NCBI GenBank assembly: GCA_963920705.1
Contig: OY987240.1
Location: 5,916,766 to 5,980,765, forward strand
DNA: 64,000 bases
Reading direction: 5' to 3'
Source: Odiellus spinosus
Taxonomy: Eukaryota; Arthropoda; Arachnida; Opiliones; Phalangiidae
The position numbers and the translations under genes were made by a program. Shown one piece after another: positions 50,045-60,002 of the stretch. The notes under the pieces were generated by a model. That model was not told the DNA's origin. It worked only from the letters and a program-made list of their open reading frames with translations, and searched no databases. Numbering within the stretch: the first letter of the stretch is position 1; each line of letters opens with the position of its first letter.

Positions 50045-50854
50045 TTATGTCATTTTTGTTTTTATACAAGTTGGGAAAACCCAAAATGGTACCTCCCCGA
50101 GCACTAACCGAACCTGATTTCTAGCACGTTCGGCTTCAGCATATTCTTCCTCTTGGCGTCTAAAAGCCTTCGCTAACTGATTTCTAGCACGTTCGGCTTC
50201 AGTACATTCTACCTCTTGGCGTCTAAAAGCCATCGCCGACTGATTTCTAGCACGTTCGGCTTCAGTATATTCTACCTCTTGGCGTTTAAAACCCATCGCT
50301 AACTGATTTCTAGCACGTTCTGCTTCAGTATATCCTACATCTTGGCGTTTATCAGCCATTGCCAACTGACTTCTAGCCCGTTCTGCTTCTGTATATCCTA
50401 CCTCTTGGCGTTTATCAGCCATGGCTAGCCTTTTTCTAGCTCGTTCTACTTCTGTATATTCTGCGTCTTTGCGCGATTTTTTTTTCGCTAGCGAACCTGC
50501 ACTATTGTTGGCCCTCGGTTCTGAGTTAGAGGTGGAAGGTTGATTTTCATCCTTTGGAGAAGTTATAAAACCCTCCATTACCTGTATTCCTACCACTTCA
50601 GTATTGCTTTTAACTACATTGGTAGATGGCGGTACTTCGTAATTATCTTGCCTAGCAATAGCGCGTGATAAGATCACTTCAGTCGGAGTAACAGTTATAT
50701 TAGTACCGGACACAATGACTTTCTTTTGGGCCGCTAAATCTTTCCTTCTTTCACATTCTCTCCTACGATATTCTGGATCAGCTCTGCGTTCTCTCATTCT
50801 CTCTCTAGCTTTACTCTTTCTTAATTCCTCTTTGCTAATATCTTCGTCTCCCAT
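50045..50854 (-). CDS. Charged repeat protein of the inserted element, 269 codons, unknown function
   Basis: Starts at an ATG (50854) encoding MGDEDISKEELRKSKARER. The first 45 residues are Arg/Lys/Glu-rich with ADPEYRRRECERRK, a style of motif seen at the N-terminus of many invertebrate Helitron helicase proteins. A low-complexity linker follows (residues about 46-125), then six 21-residue repeats built on YTEAERARNQ, probably helical. The frame runs through the left element edge into tRNA-array spacer, so its last residues are host sequence and the stop is accidental. It is likely the N-terminal stump of a longer transposase-type gene. Upstream DNA is AT-rich with no clear promoter. Confidence 0.5.
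   Translation of the reverse strand: MGDEDISKEELRKSKARERMRERRADPEYRRRECERRKDLAAQKKVIVSGTNITVTPTEVILSRAIARQDNYEVPPSTNVVKSNTEVVGIQVMEGFITSPKDENQPSTSNSEPRANNSAGSLAKKKSRKDAEYTEVERARKRLAMADKRQEVGYTEAERARSQLAMADKRQDVGYTEAERARNQLAMGFKRQEVEYTEAERARNQSAMAFRRQEVECTEAERARNQLAKAFRRQEEEYAEAERARNQVRLVLGEVPFWVFPTCIKTKMT
50071..50084. other. Terminal hairpin of the inserted element
   Basis: TTGGGAAAACCCAA forms a five-pair stem with a four-base loop, four bases from the left element edge. Confidence 0.6.
50114..50491 (-). repeat. Six 63-bp tandem repeats coding 21-residue units
   Basis: The landmark CTGATTTCTAGC or its variants recurs at 50114, 50177, 50240, 50303, 50366 and 50429, an exact 63-bp step. The period is a multiple of three and keeps the frame; most changes retain the charged YTEAERAR pattern. 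Confidence 0.85.
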
Positions 50855-52370
50855 TTTTTATGATTAAAATTTTTAAAGTAAATAATACCCAAACGCAATA
50901 ATAAAAATCCAAATCGAAGTTGAATGAATTCAAAACTACAATCTCAAGAAAGTGTTAAATAACTCTTAACACAAAGTAAAATAAATTACTAACGAATACA
51001 AAAACCAAATAGAGAGTAACTACTTTGATCTTCAAAGTAAACATTAAACTCGTACACTTGAGTAACAAAAAATATATCAGAATTCAATCGGTAAAGCGTA
51101 AAATAATATTTTACGAAAATAGAAATTTATAGCTTTAGAAAAAAAAATAATGAATCGGAAATAACCATTGTTTTTCAACAATTATTCCAATTCTAAACTC
51201 AATAATAAATCGAAACAAAATTAGAATTCAAGCGATTGAAAATAGCAATCTTCAGTAAATATTTGGTACAGATATAATAAGAATATCTCAATTAAACACT
51301 AAATACATCAATTAAATAATTGAAAGGAAAAATTAATTTGTTACCGAGAATAAGTTGAATTCGAAGAATTCGAAGAATCCAAAATTTCATAGAGGGAACT
51401 TTTATGTAAACTAGCTTGATCAAGAAGTAAATAAATTATGGATTAAGCAAGTCTTTCAAGAATTAAAATCAATTAAAAAGAAAAAAAGGTCAAGGTTACT
51501 CTGATAAAACCATATGGGAAATACGGTACTAGAGTATTTGTAAACCAAGTAACGCCAATAAGCAAAACTTTATATGCATGACTTCGGAATAGTTGACACA
51601 ATCCTAAGCAAACAATAAACACATTATCTTTCCGCGTGTGAGTCTAAAACAAGGCTTATGGCGTAAAATTTCGGTTTTTGGTGATACTCGGTCTATAGAT
51701 ACGCAATTAAATGACGGCCGAATCAGTATTTCGCGCTTATATATGCGCCGAGAAACGATAAACTAATTAAAAAATTCAATCCCATGATAAAAGAAACACC
51801 TACAATTTTAACAACGGTGGCTAAGCTAAAAAATTAAATCAATCTATCAAAATTATATACAAGAGTATAGACATTTGTATACAACTTGTATTAGATTTTC
51901 AATCCACCCTGAGTTTGCAGCAAGCCTAAGCCTAGAGTACCGTTATACTTATGCTTTTTGAACTAAATGGTATATGGAAAATAGCTTAGCGCGTGCTGCC
52001 AACTCTAGCTGGTATCATAACGCTCATTTTTCTTTAAATTTTGGACTATTTCTTAAATATCTTCTAAACTATCTCCAATTTTAAATTTAATTTTCAACTA
52101 AATTATAAATTAGATTAAGTGAAACAATTGTAATATTTTTAATTACATTTTAAATTAATATTACGTTTCAATTCACCAAAAGATATCCCGGCATAAGGCA
52201 ACTTTACACTTTACGCTTCCAAAGAGACTATAAAAGCGAATCGAATGCCATTATATAGTATCCGATTGTGGTAAGATCTGGTGGACACCCCAACTTATCA
52301 AAGCTCAAAGGTTCTGGCATTGAGTGTTCACGTGTCGGTCAATTTACCCTTGGGGGGCGATGTTTGGAGA
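50855..52370. other. AT-rich interior of the inserted element, no gene seen
   Basis: About 1.5 kb, strongly AT-rich, with no convincing reading frame on either strand. It may hold the 5' flank of the minus-strand gene. I see no recognisable motif. Confidence 0.5.
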
Positions 52371-52640
52371 GTGGATGGTTGACGTGGACCATATTAGTGA
52401 GGGACGCCTCGCTAGTATGGCCCGCTGAGATCGGAAACTGGAGGTTGGACCTTGGTGTGTGGATGGTCGGAGGTGATTATAACAGTGGGAGACGTCCCAT
52501 TGGCTATAATCGCCTTCAACTGTCCGGCATCGAGGTTCGAACATGATGTGGATGGTGGAAGGTGATAATATGCAATGGGAGACGTCCGGTTGCATAATAT
52601 TGCACGACACCTGAAGCTCAATTTGGCAGCCAGATTATAG
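52371..52640. repeat. Three 88-bp modules, each with a GACG-capped hairpin
   Basis: Modules begin GTGGATGGT at 52371, 52459 and 52548. Each holds a hairpin with apical loop GACG. Hairpin 1 (52389-52420) has a 14-pair stem, hairpin 2 lies at 52475-52511 and hairpin 3 at about 52564-52603. Stem sequences differ between modules while pairing is kept. The region is GC-richer than the rest of the element. Confidence 0.65.
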
Positions 52641-52802
52641 GAATTCCCGTTGAACGGAATTGAACGATAAGAAGGCATGATTACGTCACTAGACTTTTGA
52701 TCCGATTATTAAGGTCACGTGATATCCGGTTACACCGGAAATTGTGTACACCGGAAGCCACAAACACACACACAGACACACAGACTGACACGACGAACGT
52801 AA
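52641..52802. other. Subterminal region with CA-rich tract
   Basis: Contains two ACACCGGA copies and a CACACACACAGACACACAGAC-like simple stretch (about 52760-52790) leading to the right-end palindrome. No coding potential is seen. Confidence 0.5.
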
Positions 52803-52836
52803 TACCTCCCCGTGAACTAGTTCACTCGGGGAGGTA
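52803..52836. repeat. Right-end palindrome containing the terminal inverted repeat
   Basis: TACCTCCCCG and CGGGGAGGTA flank the perfect palindrome GTGAACTAGTTCAC, making a long hairpin at the element's right edge. The outer motif also occurs at the left end (50090-50101). Confidence 0.75.
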
Positions 52837-52860
52837 AAAAGATATACAACAGAAGGGTAA

Positions 52861-52916
52861 GTATCTATGGTGTAGATACACGCGGAAGGACCCAGGTTCG
52901 AGCCCTGGTAGGTACA
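52861..52916 (+). pseudogene. tRNA-Val remnant lacking D-arm 3' strand and anticodon
   Basis: GTATCTATGGTGTAG runs into ATACACGCGG, removing 17 bases including the anticodon's first bases. The unit is 56 nt. Copies are at 32953, 39081, 40322, 41739 and 48431. Confidence 0.8.
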
Positions 52917-53556
52917 ATGTTAAACTTTCATTGAACTTTGGTATTTTATGTCATTTTTGCTTTTATAAAAGGTACAGTACTTCGTGATCTTAAGTATCTA
53001 TGGTGTAGTGGTTATCACGTCCGCCTCACACGCGGAAGGACGCAGGTTCGAGCCCTGGTAGGTACAATGTTAAACTTTCATTGAACTTCAGTATTTTATG
53101 TCATTTTTGCTTTTATAAAAGGTACAGTACGTTCTGATCTTAAGTTTCCATGGTGTAGTGGTTATCATGTCCGCCTAACACGCGGAAGGACCCAGGTTCG
53201 AGCCCTGGTAGATACAATGTTAAGCTTTCATTGATCTTTGGGATTTTATGTAATTTTTGCTTTTATAAAAGATATACAACAGGTGAAGGATAAGTATCTA
53301 TGGCGTAGTGGTTATCCGGTCCGCCTAACGCTCGGAAGGACCGAGGTTCGAGTCCTGGTAGATACAATGTTAAGTTATCATTGATCTTTGGGATTTTATG
53401 TCATTTTTGCTTTTATAAAAGATATACAACAGAAGGTGTCCGCCTTACACGCGGAAGGACCCAGGTTCGAGCCCTGGTAGGTAAAATGTTAAACTTTCAT
53501 TGAACTTTGGTATTTTATGTCATTTTTGCTTTTATAAAAGGTACAGTACTACGTGA

Positions 53557-53619
53557 TGTAGTGGTTATCACGTCCGCCTCACACGCGGAAGGACCCAGGT
53601 TCGAGCCCTGGTAGGTACA
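53557..53619 (+). pseudogene. tRNA-Val(CAC) lacking the 5' acceptor strand
   Basis: The leader GTACTACGTGA joins directly to TGTAGTGG of the D-arm (about tRNA position 11). The rest to A73 is intact. Copies are at 38375, 47575 and 49127, and a doubly shortened one at 40073. Confidence 0.8.
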
Positions 53620-54937
53620 ATGTTAAACTTTCATTGAACTTCAGTATTTTATGTCATTTTTGCTTTTATAAAAGGTACAGTACTTTCTGATCTTAAGTGT
53701 CCATGGTGTAGTGGTTATCACGTCCGCCTAACACGCGGAAGGACCCAGGTTCGAGCCCTGGTAGTTACAATGTTAAGCTTTCATTGATCTTTGGGATTTT
53801 ATGTCATTTTTGCTTTTATAAAAGATATACAACAGAAGGTGTCCGCCTTACACGCGGAAGGACCCAGGTTCGAGCCCTGGTAGGTACAATGTTGAACTTT
53901 CATTGAACTTTGGTATTTTATGTCATTTTTGCTTTTATAAAAGATATACAACAGGTGAAGGATAAGTATCTATGGCGTAGTGGTTATCACGTCCGCATAA
54001 CGCGCGGAAGGACCGAGGTTCGAGTCCTGGTAGGTACAATGTTGAACTTTCATTGAACTTTGGTATTTTATATCATTTTTGCTTTTATAAAAGATATACA
54101 ACAGATGAAGGGTAAGTATCTATGGTGTAGTTGTAATCACGTCCGCCTTACACGCGGAAGGACCCAGGTTCGAGCCCTGGTAGGTACAATTTTAAACTTT
54201 CATTGAACTTCAGTATTTTATGTCATTTTTGCTTTTATAAAAGGTACAGTATTTTCTGATCTTAAGTATCTATGGTGTAGTGGTTATCACGTCGGCCTCA
54301 CACGCGGAAGGACCCAGGTTCGAGCCCTGGTAGGTACAATGTTAAACTTTCATTGAACTTCAGTATTTTATGTCTTTTTTGCTTTTATAAAAGGTACAGT
54401 ACTTTCTGATCTTAAGTATCTATCGTGTAGTGGTTATCACGTCCGCCTAACACGCGGAAGGACACAGGTTCGAGCCCTGCTAGATACAATGTTAAGATTT
54501 CATTGATCTTTGGTATTTTATGTCATTTTTGTTTTTATAAAAGATATACAACAGAAGGGTAAGTATCTATTGTGTAGTGGTTATCACGTCCGCCTCACAC
54601 GCGGAAGGACCCAGGTTCGAGCCCTGGTAGGTACAATGTTAAACTTTCATTGAACTTCAGTATTTTATGTCATTTTTGCTTTTATAAAAGGTACAGTACT
54701 TTCTGATCTGAAGTATCTATGGTGTAGTGGTTATCACGTCCGATTTACACGCGGAAGGACCCAGGTTCGAGCCTTGCTAGGAACAATGTTAAACTTTCAT
54801 TGAACTTCAGTATTTTATGTCATTTTTGCTTTTATAAAAGGTACAGTACTTTCTGATCTTAAGTATCTATGGTGTAGTGGTTATCACGTCCGCCTAACAC
54901 GCGGAAGGACCCAGGTTCGATCCCTGGTAGATACAAT

Positions 54938-54942
54938 GTTAA
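54938..54942. repeat. Left target-site duplication GTTAA
   Basis: GTTAA of the spacer ATGTTAAG precedes the element. The same five bases follow it at 59479-59483, and removing the element restores an ordinary array spacer. Confidence 0.9.
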
Positions 54943-54958
54943 TGTGGAAATAGTTCAC

Positions 54959-55802
54959 TGTGCAACGCTCTTAACTCTTGAACATTACTAGATTTTTGCA
55001 CTTGTTTTAATTTTAAAATGTTATTTAGCCTAGCGCTAATTATCAGTTCATTTCTACCAAATCGTTTCTGTAATACGTCTATTGCAATCTCATAGCTACT
55101 ATCACAAACAGTTAATCCTTCAATAGCCTTTTCAGCTGAACCCTCCAAATATGACCTTAGGTAAATGAACTTATCTGTTTTCGTCAAATCGGAGTCTTGA
55201 TTTATTGTTCCATCGAAATGAGACCAAAATCTTTGCCATTGTTCAATGTTCCCACTAAATTTCGGCATCTGCAATTTCGGTATTTTCACTTTGGATCTTG
55301 ACGATGAATTGGCACCCGAGACTCCTCCCGAAGCTCCTTGGTTTTGTTGTACTTGACTTTGATGGTTTTGACTCGGATTCTGCTGACTTTGACTTTTATT
55401 TTGCGTGGATTGGCTTGGGTTATTTATATTCTGCACGTTGAATGACGTTGCGCTACCCTGCACTGATACAGTTGTACTTCCGGCAGTACTTCCGTTTTGA
55501 ATTCGCTCGAGCCATCTCCTGGCTCTCTCCTTCCACAACGTCGTTCTATCGTTCCAATCCTCGACTTCATCCACCTCCTTAGTTAGGTCATCCGTCTCGA
55601 CGATCAGATCATATATTGCTTGATTAACTTTCGCAATTTTGTTTTCCCTGGAAACAACTTGAGCGATGTTGTCTGCTATGATTTCTTGATCTGGTTGCGG
55701 CTTGCCTAATTCGATTTCGATTTCATCTAGCGCCTTATTTAGGCTTTTTCGCATAGCCTCTCTTCTTATTACTTGCTTCTCGAGATCCGTTGGTTTCGAC
55801 AT
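54959..55802 (-). pseudogene. BEL/Pao gag part
   Basis: Begins MSKPTDLEKQ. An N-terminal helical region is followed by a Gln/Ser-rich linker, then a DUF1759-type capsid-like region (IPKLQMPKFSGNIEQWQRFW, later KTDKFIYLRSYLEGSAEKAI). This is the structural protein of a Pao-type element, here part of a broken fossil. Confidence 0.8.
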
Positions 55803-55824
55803 CTCAAATTCACGCGGAACACAA

Positions 55825-55842
55825 TCCCGGGTTTCGGCACCA
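55825..55842 (-). other. Second primer-binding site matching tRNA-Phe
   Basis: Same 18 bases as at 58669-58686, next to the middle LTR. Confidence 0.75.
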
Positions 55843-55846
55843 AACG

Positions 55847-56634
55847 TGTGGAAATAGTTCACCCTGCTATACGCTTGGCGCGGTGGGAGAGCTCTTAATT
55901 GTTAATGAGCCCCAGCGGACTGAAACACTGGACTCAGGGTTTAATTCTAATTTGTTGGTTCCGTGTTCGCGCGCGTGATCTTGAAATAAAGAAAACTTCT
56001 CTTTTTATCTAACATAAAATATCGCACACATTTATTTTTCTGAAATCTTACACAAGCACTTATTTTTAATCTTATTCTAAGCACATTTTTATCTCAGAGT
56101 GTAAGCCTGGCTAAGAAAGTTTCTTCCAGGTCTTACCCCTTCGCTCGCTCGTTCGCTTGTACTAAACTGGTTAAAAACCCCTATTTTTGGCCCCGCACGC
56201 TCTATTTTTCGTTATGTGGCCAAATTCTTTTATTATCTATGCTTGCGACCAATGTCGCCTGGGAGCACTGACAACCCACAGAAAAGCCTTCTATCCCTTT
56301 CGTGGAATTTCCCCGACCGGCAAACACCACTCGCACACGTGGGCTGCTTAAACTTGTTCTTGTTCGAAAGGGAGAATTTCAATGGGAGGGGCGCTACCCC
56401 TTTCTTACTTCAAGAAATTCCCCCCTAGAACAGGTTTTCTTTCTTAGCTCTCGTTTTCAACAAACATTTAAGAAAATATACAAGTATAAAGAGAAAAAAT
56501 GAACAAAATATATATATACAGATCAGCGCTGACAAAACAAATTATTTACATGAATATACACTTATTCACAACAAATACACTGGAAATAATAATTAGCACG
56601 AAAATTACACCAAATTGTTCTACAATATTTAACA
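55847..56634 (-). repeat. LTR of the BEL/Pao fossil (middle copy)
   Basis: 788 bp with TG...CA ends, near-identical to 58691-59478 at offset 2844. A polypurine tract abuts it on the internal side. Small reading frames inside it are not genes. Confidence 0.9.
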
Positions 56635-56646
56635 CCCTCCCCCCTT
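56635..56646 (-). other. Polypurine tract
   Basis: On the minus strand AAGGGGGGAGGG lies directly before the LTR, the usual place for plus-strand priming. Confidence 0.8.
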
Positions 56647-56667
56647 GAACGTTGTTCAAGAGAAGAC

Positions 56668-58300
56668 TCAAAATTCTAAATTATATAAAAGTTGAATCGG
56701 GCGCCTAAGCTGCGACCCGTTTGGTAAACGCACTAGGCATGACCGAACTATGCCATCTCTACCCTTTATGGCATCTGCTACCACCGCGAGCATCCACATA
56801 GATCTAGGTACTTTAGCGTCTTCGATTAACACTACGTCACCGATTTTTACCTCTTTGGTGGGCTCCCCCCGAACGTCCGTTCGGTGGTGAGCAGACCGTA
56901 ATTCAAGCAAATAATTGCTTTTCCAACGCGCCCAGAAACGCTCCAGGAGCACTTGCCTATATTTTAACCGCTTTGTTAGCTCTTGTCGGTTTACCGTTGG
57001 CGACATGTCACTAGAAAATGTTTGTGCCGGTAGAGCTGTTAACCGTTTGCCCACTAAAAAATGAGCGGGAGTAAGAGGTTCGGGTTCTCCTGGATTTTCA
57101 TAAATATACGTCATGGGACGCGAATTTATGGTTGCTTCAATTTCAATTAGGATTGTCTGAATCTCTTCATAGGTCAGGTGGGCCCGACCCATGACTTTGC
57201 GGAGGGATGTTTTCACGGAGCGGACCATCCGCTCCCAAAATCCACCCCACCATGCAGCTCTGTCCGCGATGTTTCTCCATTTTATTTTTAACCCTCCGAA
57301 AAATTCCACGACCTCGGGGCTTCTCATGTGATCTAGTAGTATTTGAAGATCTGCGTCAGCTCGTTTAAATGTTGTAGCGTTATCACTAAAAATAACGCGA
57401 GCTATCCCTCGGCGCGCTATAAATCGGCGGAAAGACATCAAGAAACTTTCCGTGGTCAAGTCCGTCACGAGCTCTAGGTGCACTGCACGCGTGACGGCAC
57501 AAGTGAAAAGAGTGATATAACACTTCTTATTTGGTTTAGCGTAGAGAGGACCAGCGTGGTCAACTCCGCAAATTTCAAATGGTGGCGCTGGGTTAATTCT
57601 CAGTTCCGGTAGAGGAGCCATCACTGCAGATGAGGGTCTCGCCCGATAAATCTTGCATCTAGGGCACGAATAAATTACTTTATTTATCAATTGGCGCGCT
57701 TTGGGGACCCAATATTGCTCTCGGATTTCTATTATAACGTCGTTGACGCCGGCATGTTTTAGCCTAATGTGGTGATACCACCCGAGTAGGAACGCTAATT
57801 GGTGATTTTCTGGTATAATTCTGGGGTGACGCTCGCTATACGACATCTTAGCGGCTCCCAATCTGCCGCCTACGCACATGATTCCTTGTTCATCAAGGAA
57901 GGGACTCAGAGACAATATCGTTGACTTTCTATTAATTGGGAAACCAGACGTCAAGCTCTCAACCTCGTCTGGGAATTTTTCCAATTGAGCTCTTTGCACC
58001 CAATAAATTTCAGCTTTTACAAGTTCCTCAGGTGTAAGTGGCCCCTTAATCTTGTTGCATCTTGGTTTGGCATTCTGAGCAAACCGCTTAATCCAGGCCG
58101 TAATCTTTAAAACTTGGTTAAATCCGCTATGTCTTTTCAAATCAAACATGGCTTCCTTGGCTTCTTCCGCTTTACTCATGTTTACCCCTACGTTGAGGGT
58201 TTTCTCTCGCAGCTCGTCTTTAATTTCGCTCGGAATGTCGTCATTAATGAAAAATTCTGGCTCTGTGTAATTGCTCTCGGTCAAGAAGGCAGGTCCGTGA
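56668..58300 (-). pseudogene. BEL/Pao pol C-terminal part with integrase
   Basis: In order: the CELWLHGPAFL linker region, a His/Cys zinc-binding segment (HHIRLKHAGV to CPRCKIYRA), an rve integrase core (VDHAGPLY, FSDNATTF, WWGGFWERMV), and a C-terminal DUF5641-type region ending near QLRRPIQLLYNLEF. It belongs to a broken fossil. Confidence 0.85.
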
Positions 58301-58646
58301 AGCCACAACTCACAGTTGTACTTCCGGCAGTACTTCCGTTTTGAATTCGCTCGAGCCATCTCCTGGCTCTCTCCTTCCACAACGTCGTTCTATCGTTCCA
58401 ATCCTCGACTTCATCCACCTCCATAGCTAGGTCATCCGTCTCGACGATCAGATCATATATTGCTTGATTAACTTTCGCAATTTTGTTTTCCCTGGAAACA
58501 ACTTGAGCGATGTTGTCTGCTATGATTTCTTGATCTGGTTGCGGCTTGCCTAATTCGATTTCGATTTCATCTAGCGCCTTATTTAGGCTTTTTCGCATAG
58601 CCTCTCTTCTTATTACTTGCTTCTCGAGATCCGTTGGTTTCGACAT
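58281..58646 (-). pseudogene. BEL/Pao gag N-terminal part (second copy)
   Basis: Same N-terminal gag region as at 54959-55802, with a couple of residue differences, directly after the outer LTR and primer site. Confidence 0.8.
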
Positions 58647-58668
58647 CTCAAATTCACGCGGAACACAA

Positions 58669-58686
58669 TCCCGGGTTTCGGCACCA
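58669..58686 (-). other. Primer-binding site matching tRNA-Phe
   Basis: The plus strand reads TCCCGGGTTTCGGCACCA, the 3' end of animal tRNA-Phe(GAA) plus CCA. It lies four bases from the LTR, so tRNA-Phe would prime minus-strand synthesis. The tRNA identity is from memory of the family. Confidence 0.75.
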
Positions 58687-58690
58687 AACG

Positions 58691-59478
58691 TGTGGAAATA
58701 GTTCACCCTGCTATACGCTTGGCGCGGTGGGAGAGCTCTTAATTGTTAATGAGCCCCAGCGGACTGAAACACTGGACTCAGGGTTTAATTCTAATTTGTT
58801 GGTTCCGTGTTCGCGCGCGTGATCTTGAAATAAAGAAAACTTCTCTTTTTATCTAACATAAAATATCGCACACATTTATTTTTCTGAAATCTTACACAAG
58901 CACTTATTTTTAATCTTATTCTAAGCACATTTTTATCTCAGAGTGTAAGCCTGGCTAAGAAAGTTTCTTCCAGGTCTTACCCCTTCGCTCGCTCGTTCGC
59001 TTGTACTAAACTGGTTAAAAACCCCTATTTTTGGCCCCGCACGCTCTATTTTTCGTTATGTGGCCAAATTCTTTTATTATCTATGCTTGCGACCAATGTC
59101 GCCTGGGAGCACTGACAACCCACAGAAAAGCCTTCTATCCCTTTCGTGGAATTTCCCCGACCGGCAAACACCACTCGCACACGTGGGCTGCTTAAACTTG
59201 TTCTTGTTCGAAAGGGAGAATTTCAATGGGAGGGGCGCTACCCCTTTCTTACTTCAAGAAATTCCCCCCTAGAACAGGTTTTCTTTCTTAGCTCTCGTTT
59301 TCAACAAACATTTAAGAAAATATACAAGTATAAAGAGAAAAAATGAACAAAATATATATATACAGATCAGCACTGACAAAACAAATTATTTACATGAATA
59401 TACACTTATTCACAACAAATACACTGGAAATAATAATTAGCACGAAAATTACACCAAATTGTTCTACAATATTTAACA
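58691..59478 (-). repeat. LTR of the BEL/Pao fossil (outer copy)
   Basis: 788 bp, the 5' LTR in element orientation, directly followed by the primer-binding site and gag start. Confidence 0.9.
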
Positions 59479-59483
59479 GTTAA
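59479..59483. repeat. Right target-site duplication GTTAA
   Basis: Matches 54938-54942. Five-base duplications are usual for BEL/Pao integrase. Confidence 0.9.
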
Positions 59484-60002
59484 GATGTCATTGATCTTTG
59501 GTATTTTATGTCATTTTTGCTTTTATAAAAGATATACAACAGATGAAGGATAAGTATCTATGGTGTAGTGTAATCACGTCCGCCTCACACGCGGAAGGAC
59601 CCAGGTTCGAGCCCTGGTAGGTACAATGTTAAACTTTCATTGAACTTCAGTATTTTATGTCATTTTTGCTTTTATAAAAGGTACAGTACTTTCTGATCTT
59701 AAGTGTCCATGGTGTAGTGGTTATCACGTCCGCCTAACACGCGGAAGGACCCGGGTTCGAGCCCTGGTAGTTACAATGTTAAGATTTCATTGATCTTTGG
59801 TATTTTATGTCATTTTTGCTTTTATAAAAGATATACAACAGGTGAAGGATAAGTATCTATGGCGTAGTGGTTATCACGTCCGCATAACGCGCGGAAGGAC
59901 CGAGGTTCGAGTCCTGGTAGGTACAATGTTGAACTTTCATTGAACTTTGGTATTTTATATCATTTTTGCTTTTATAAAAGATATACAACAGATGAAGGGT
60001 AA

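Larger units (their letters stand above)
33759..50066 (+). repeat. Array block 7: 114 tRNA units
   Basis: Full-length: CAC 34104, 34553, 35150, 35868, 36317, 37035, 37484, 38081, 39214, 39511, 40455, 41173, 41872, 42590, 42888, 43472, 43762, 44298, 45016, 45313, 46031, 46927, 48564; TAC 33955, 34404, 34853, 35719, 36168, 36886, 37335, 37784, 39930, 41024, 41323, 42441, 43912, 44148, 44716, 44866, 45882, 46331, 46630, 47432, 48015, 49674; AAC 34703, 35003, 35300, 35450, 36467, 36617, 37634, 37934, 38231, 38515, 38665, 39364, 39661, 40605, 42022, 42172, 42741, 43622, 44448, 45166, 45463, 45613, 46480, 46780, 47163, 47715, 47865, 48714, 48864, 49267; ATC 38934, 40192, 41592, 43175, 48284, 49943; AGC 34254, 36018, 37185, 46181; TGC 43322; AAT 40755. 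Shortened: 33830, 35594, 36761, 39805, 40899, 42316, 44592, 45757, 47307, 49008, 49411 (3' half); 43038, 49536; 44062, 47077; 38815, 41473, 48165, 49824; 39081, 40322, 41739, 48431; 38375, 40073, 47575, 49127. Confidence 0.88.
50067..52836 (-). mobile_element. 2.77-kb Helitron/Helentron-like element inserted in the array
   Basis: It interrupts a spacer whose intact paralogue is at about 48380-48431; joining the flanks restores that spacer with at most 1 bp shared, so there is no real target duplication. TACCTCCCCGAG lies 23 bp inside the left edge (50090-50101) and its inverse at the right edge (52825-52836). A TTGGG/CCCAA hairpin with AAAA loop sits at 50071-50084, near the 3' end in gene orientation. 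Asymmetric short inverted repeats, a hairpin near the 3' end and no target duplication are known of Helentron-type rolling-circle elements. No Rep or helicase domain is present, so it would be non-autonomous. A different cut-and-paste or unknown family is possible. Confidence 0.5.
52837..54942 (+). repeat. Array block 8: 15 tRNA units between the two insertions
   Basis: Full-length: CAC 52994, 54266, 54563; TAC 54116, 54713; AAC 53144, 53294, 53697, 53966, 54416, 54863. Shortened: 52861 (D/anticodon deletion), 53438 and 53841 (3' half), 53557 (lacks the 5' acceptor strand). Unit starts from 52861 to 53841 match those from 48431 to 49411 at a constant offset of 4430, so this stretch is the continuation of a duplication split by the 2.77-kb element. 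Confidence 0.9.
54943..59478 (-). mobile_element. BEL/Pao LTR retrotransposon fossil, compound and broken
   Basis: Outer TG and CA ends are flanked by 5-bp GTTAA duplications. Reading the minus strand, the parts are LTR (58691-59478), primer site, gag part, pol C-terminal part with integrase, polypurine tract, LTR (55847-56634), primer site, second gag part. It looks like two partial copies sharing the middle LTR. I see no reverse transcriptase or protease, and judge it broken in about three places. I noticed only one difference between the two 788-bp LTRs, so it is young. Confidence 0.85.

Noticed and set aside
1-50066. CRISPR array
   Set aside because: Spacers are as similar as the repeats, the repeat folds as tRNA-Val, and the DNA is eukaryotic.
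1-50066. tRNA-derived SINE array
   Set aside because: Units are head-to-tail with complete, pairing tRNAs, no A-rich or LINE-type tails and no per-unit target duplications.
52268-52678. Short overlapping frames on both strands in the inserted element
   Set aside because: They overlap the hairpin modules on both strands, have no recognisable domain, and reflect GC-richer DNA with few stops.
55790-56502. Small plus-strand frames in the LTRs, repeated at 58634-59346
   Set aside because: They lie inside or across LTR sequence, antisense to the element, and match no known product.
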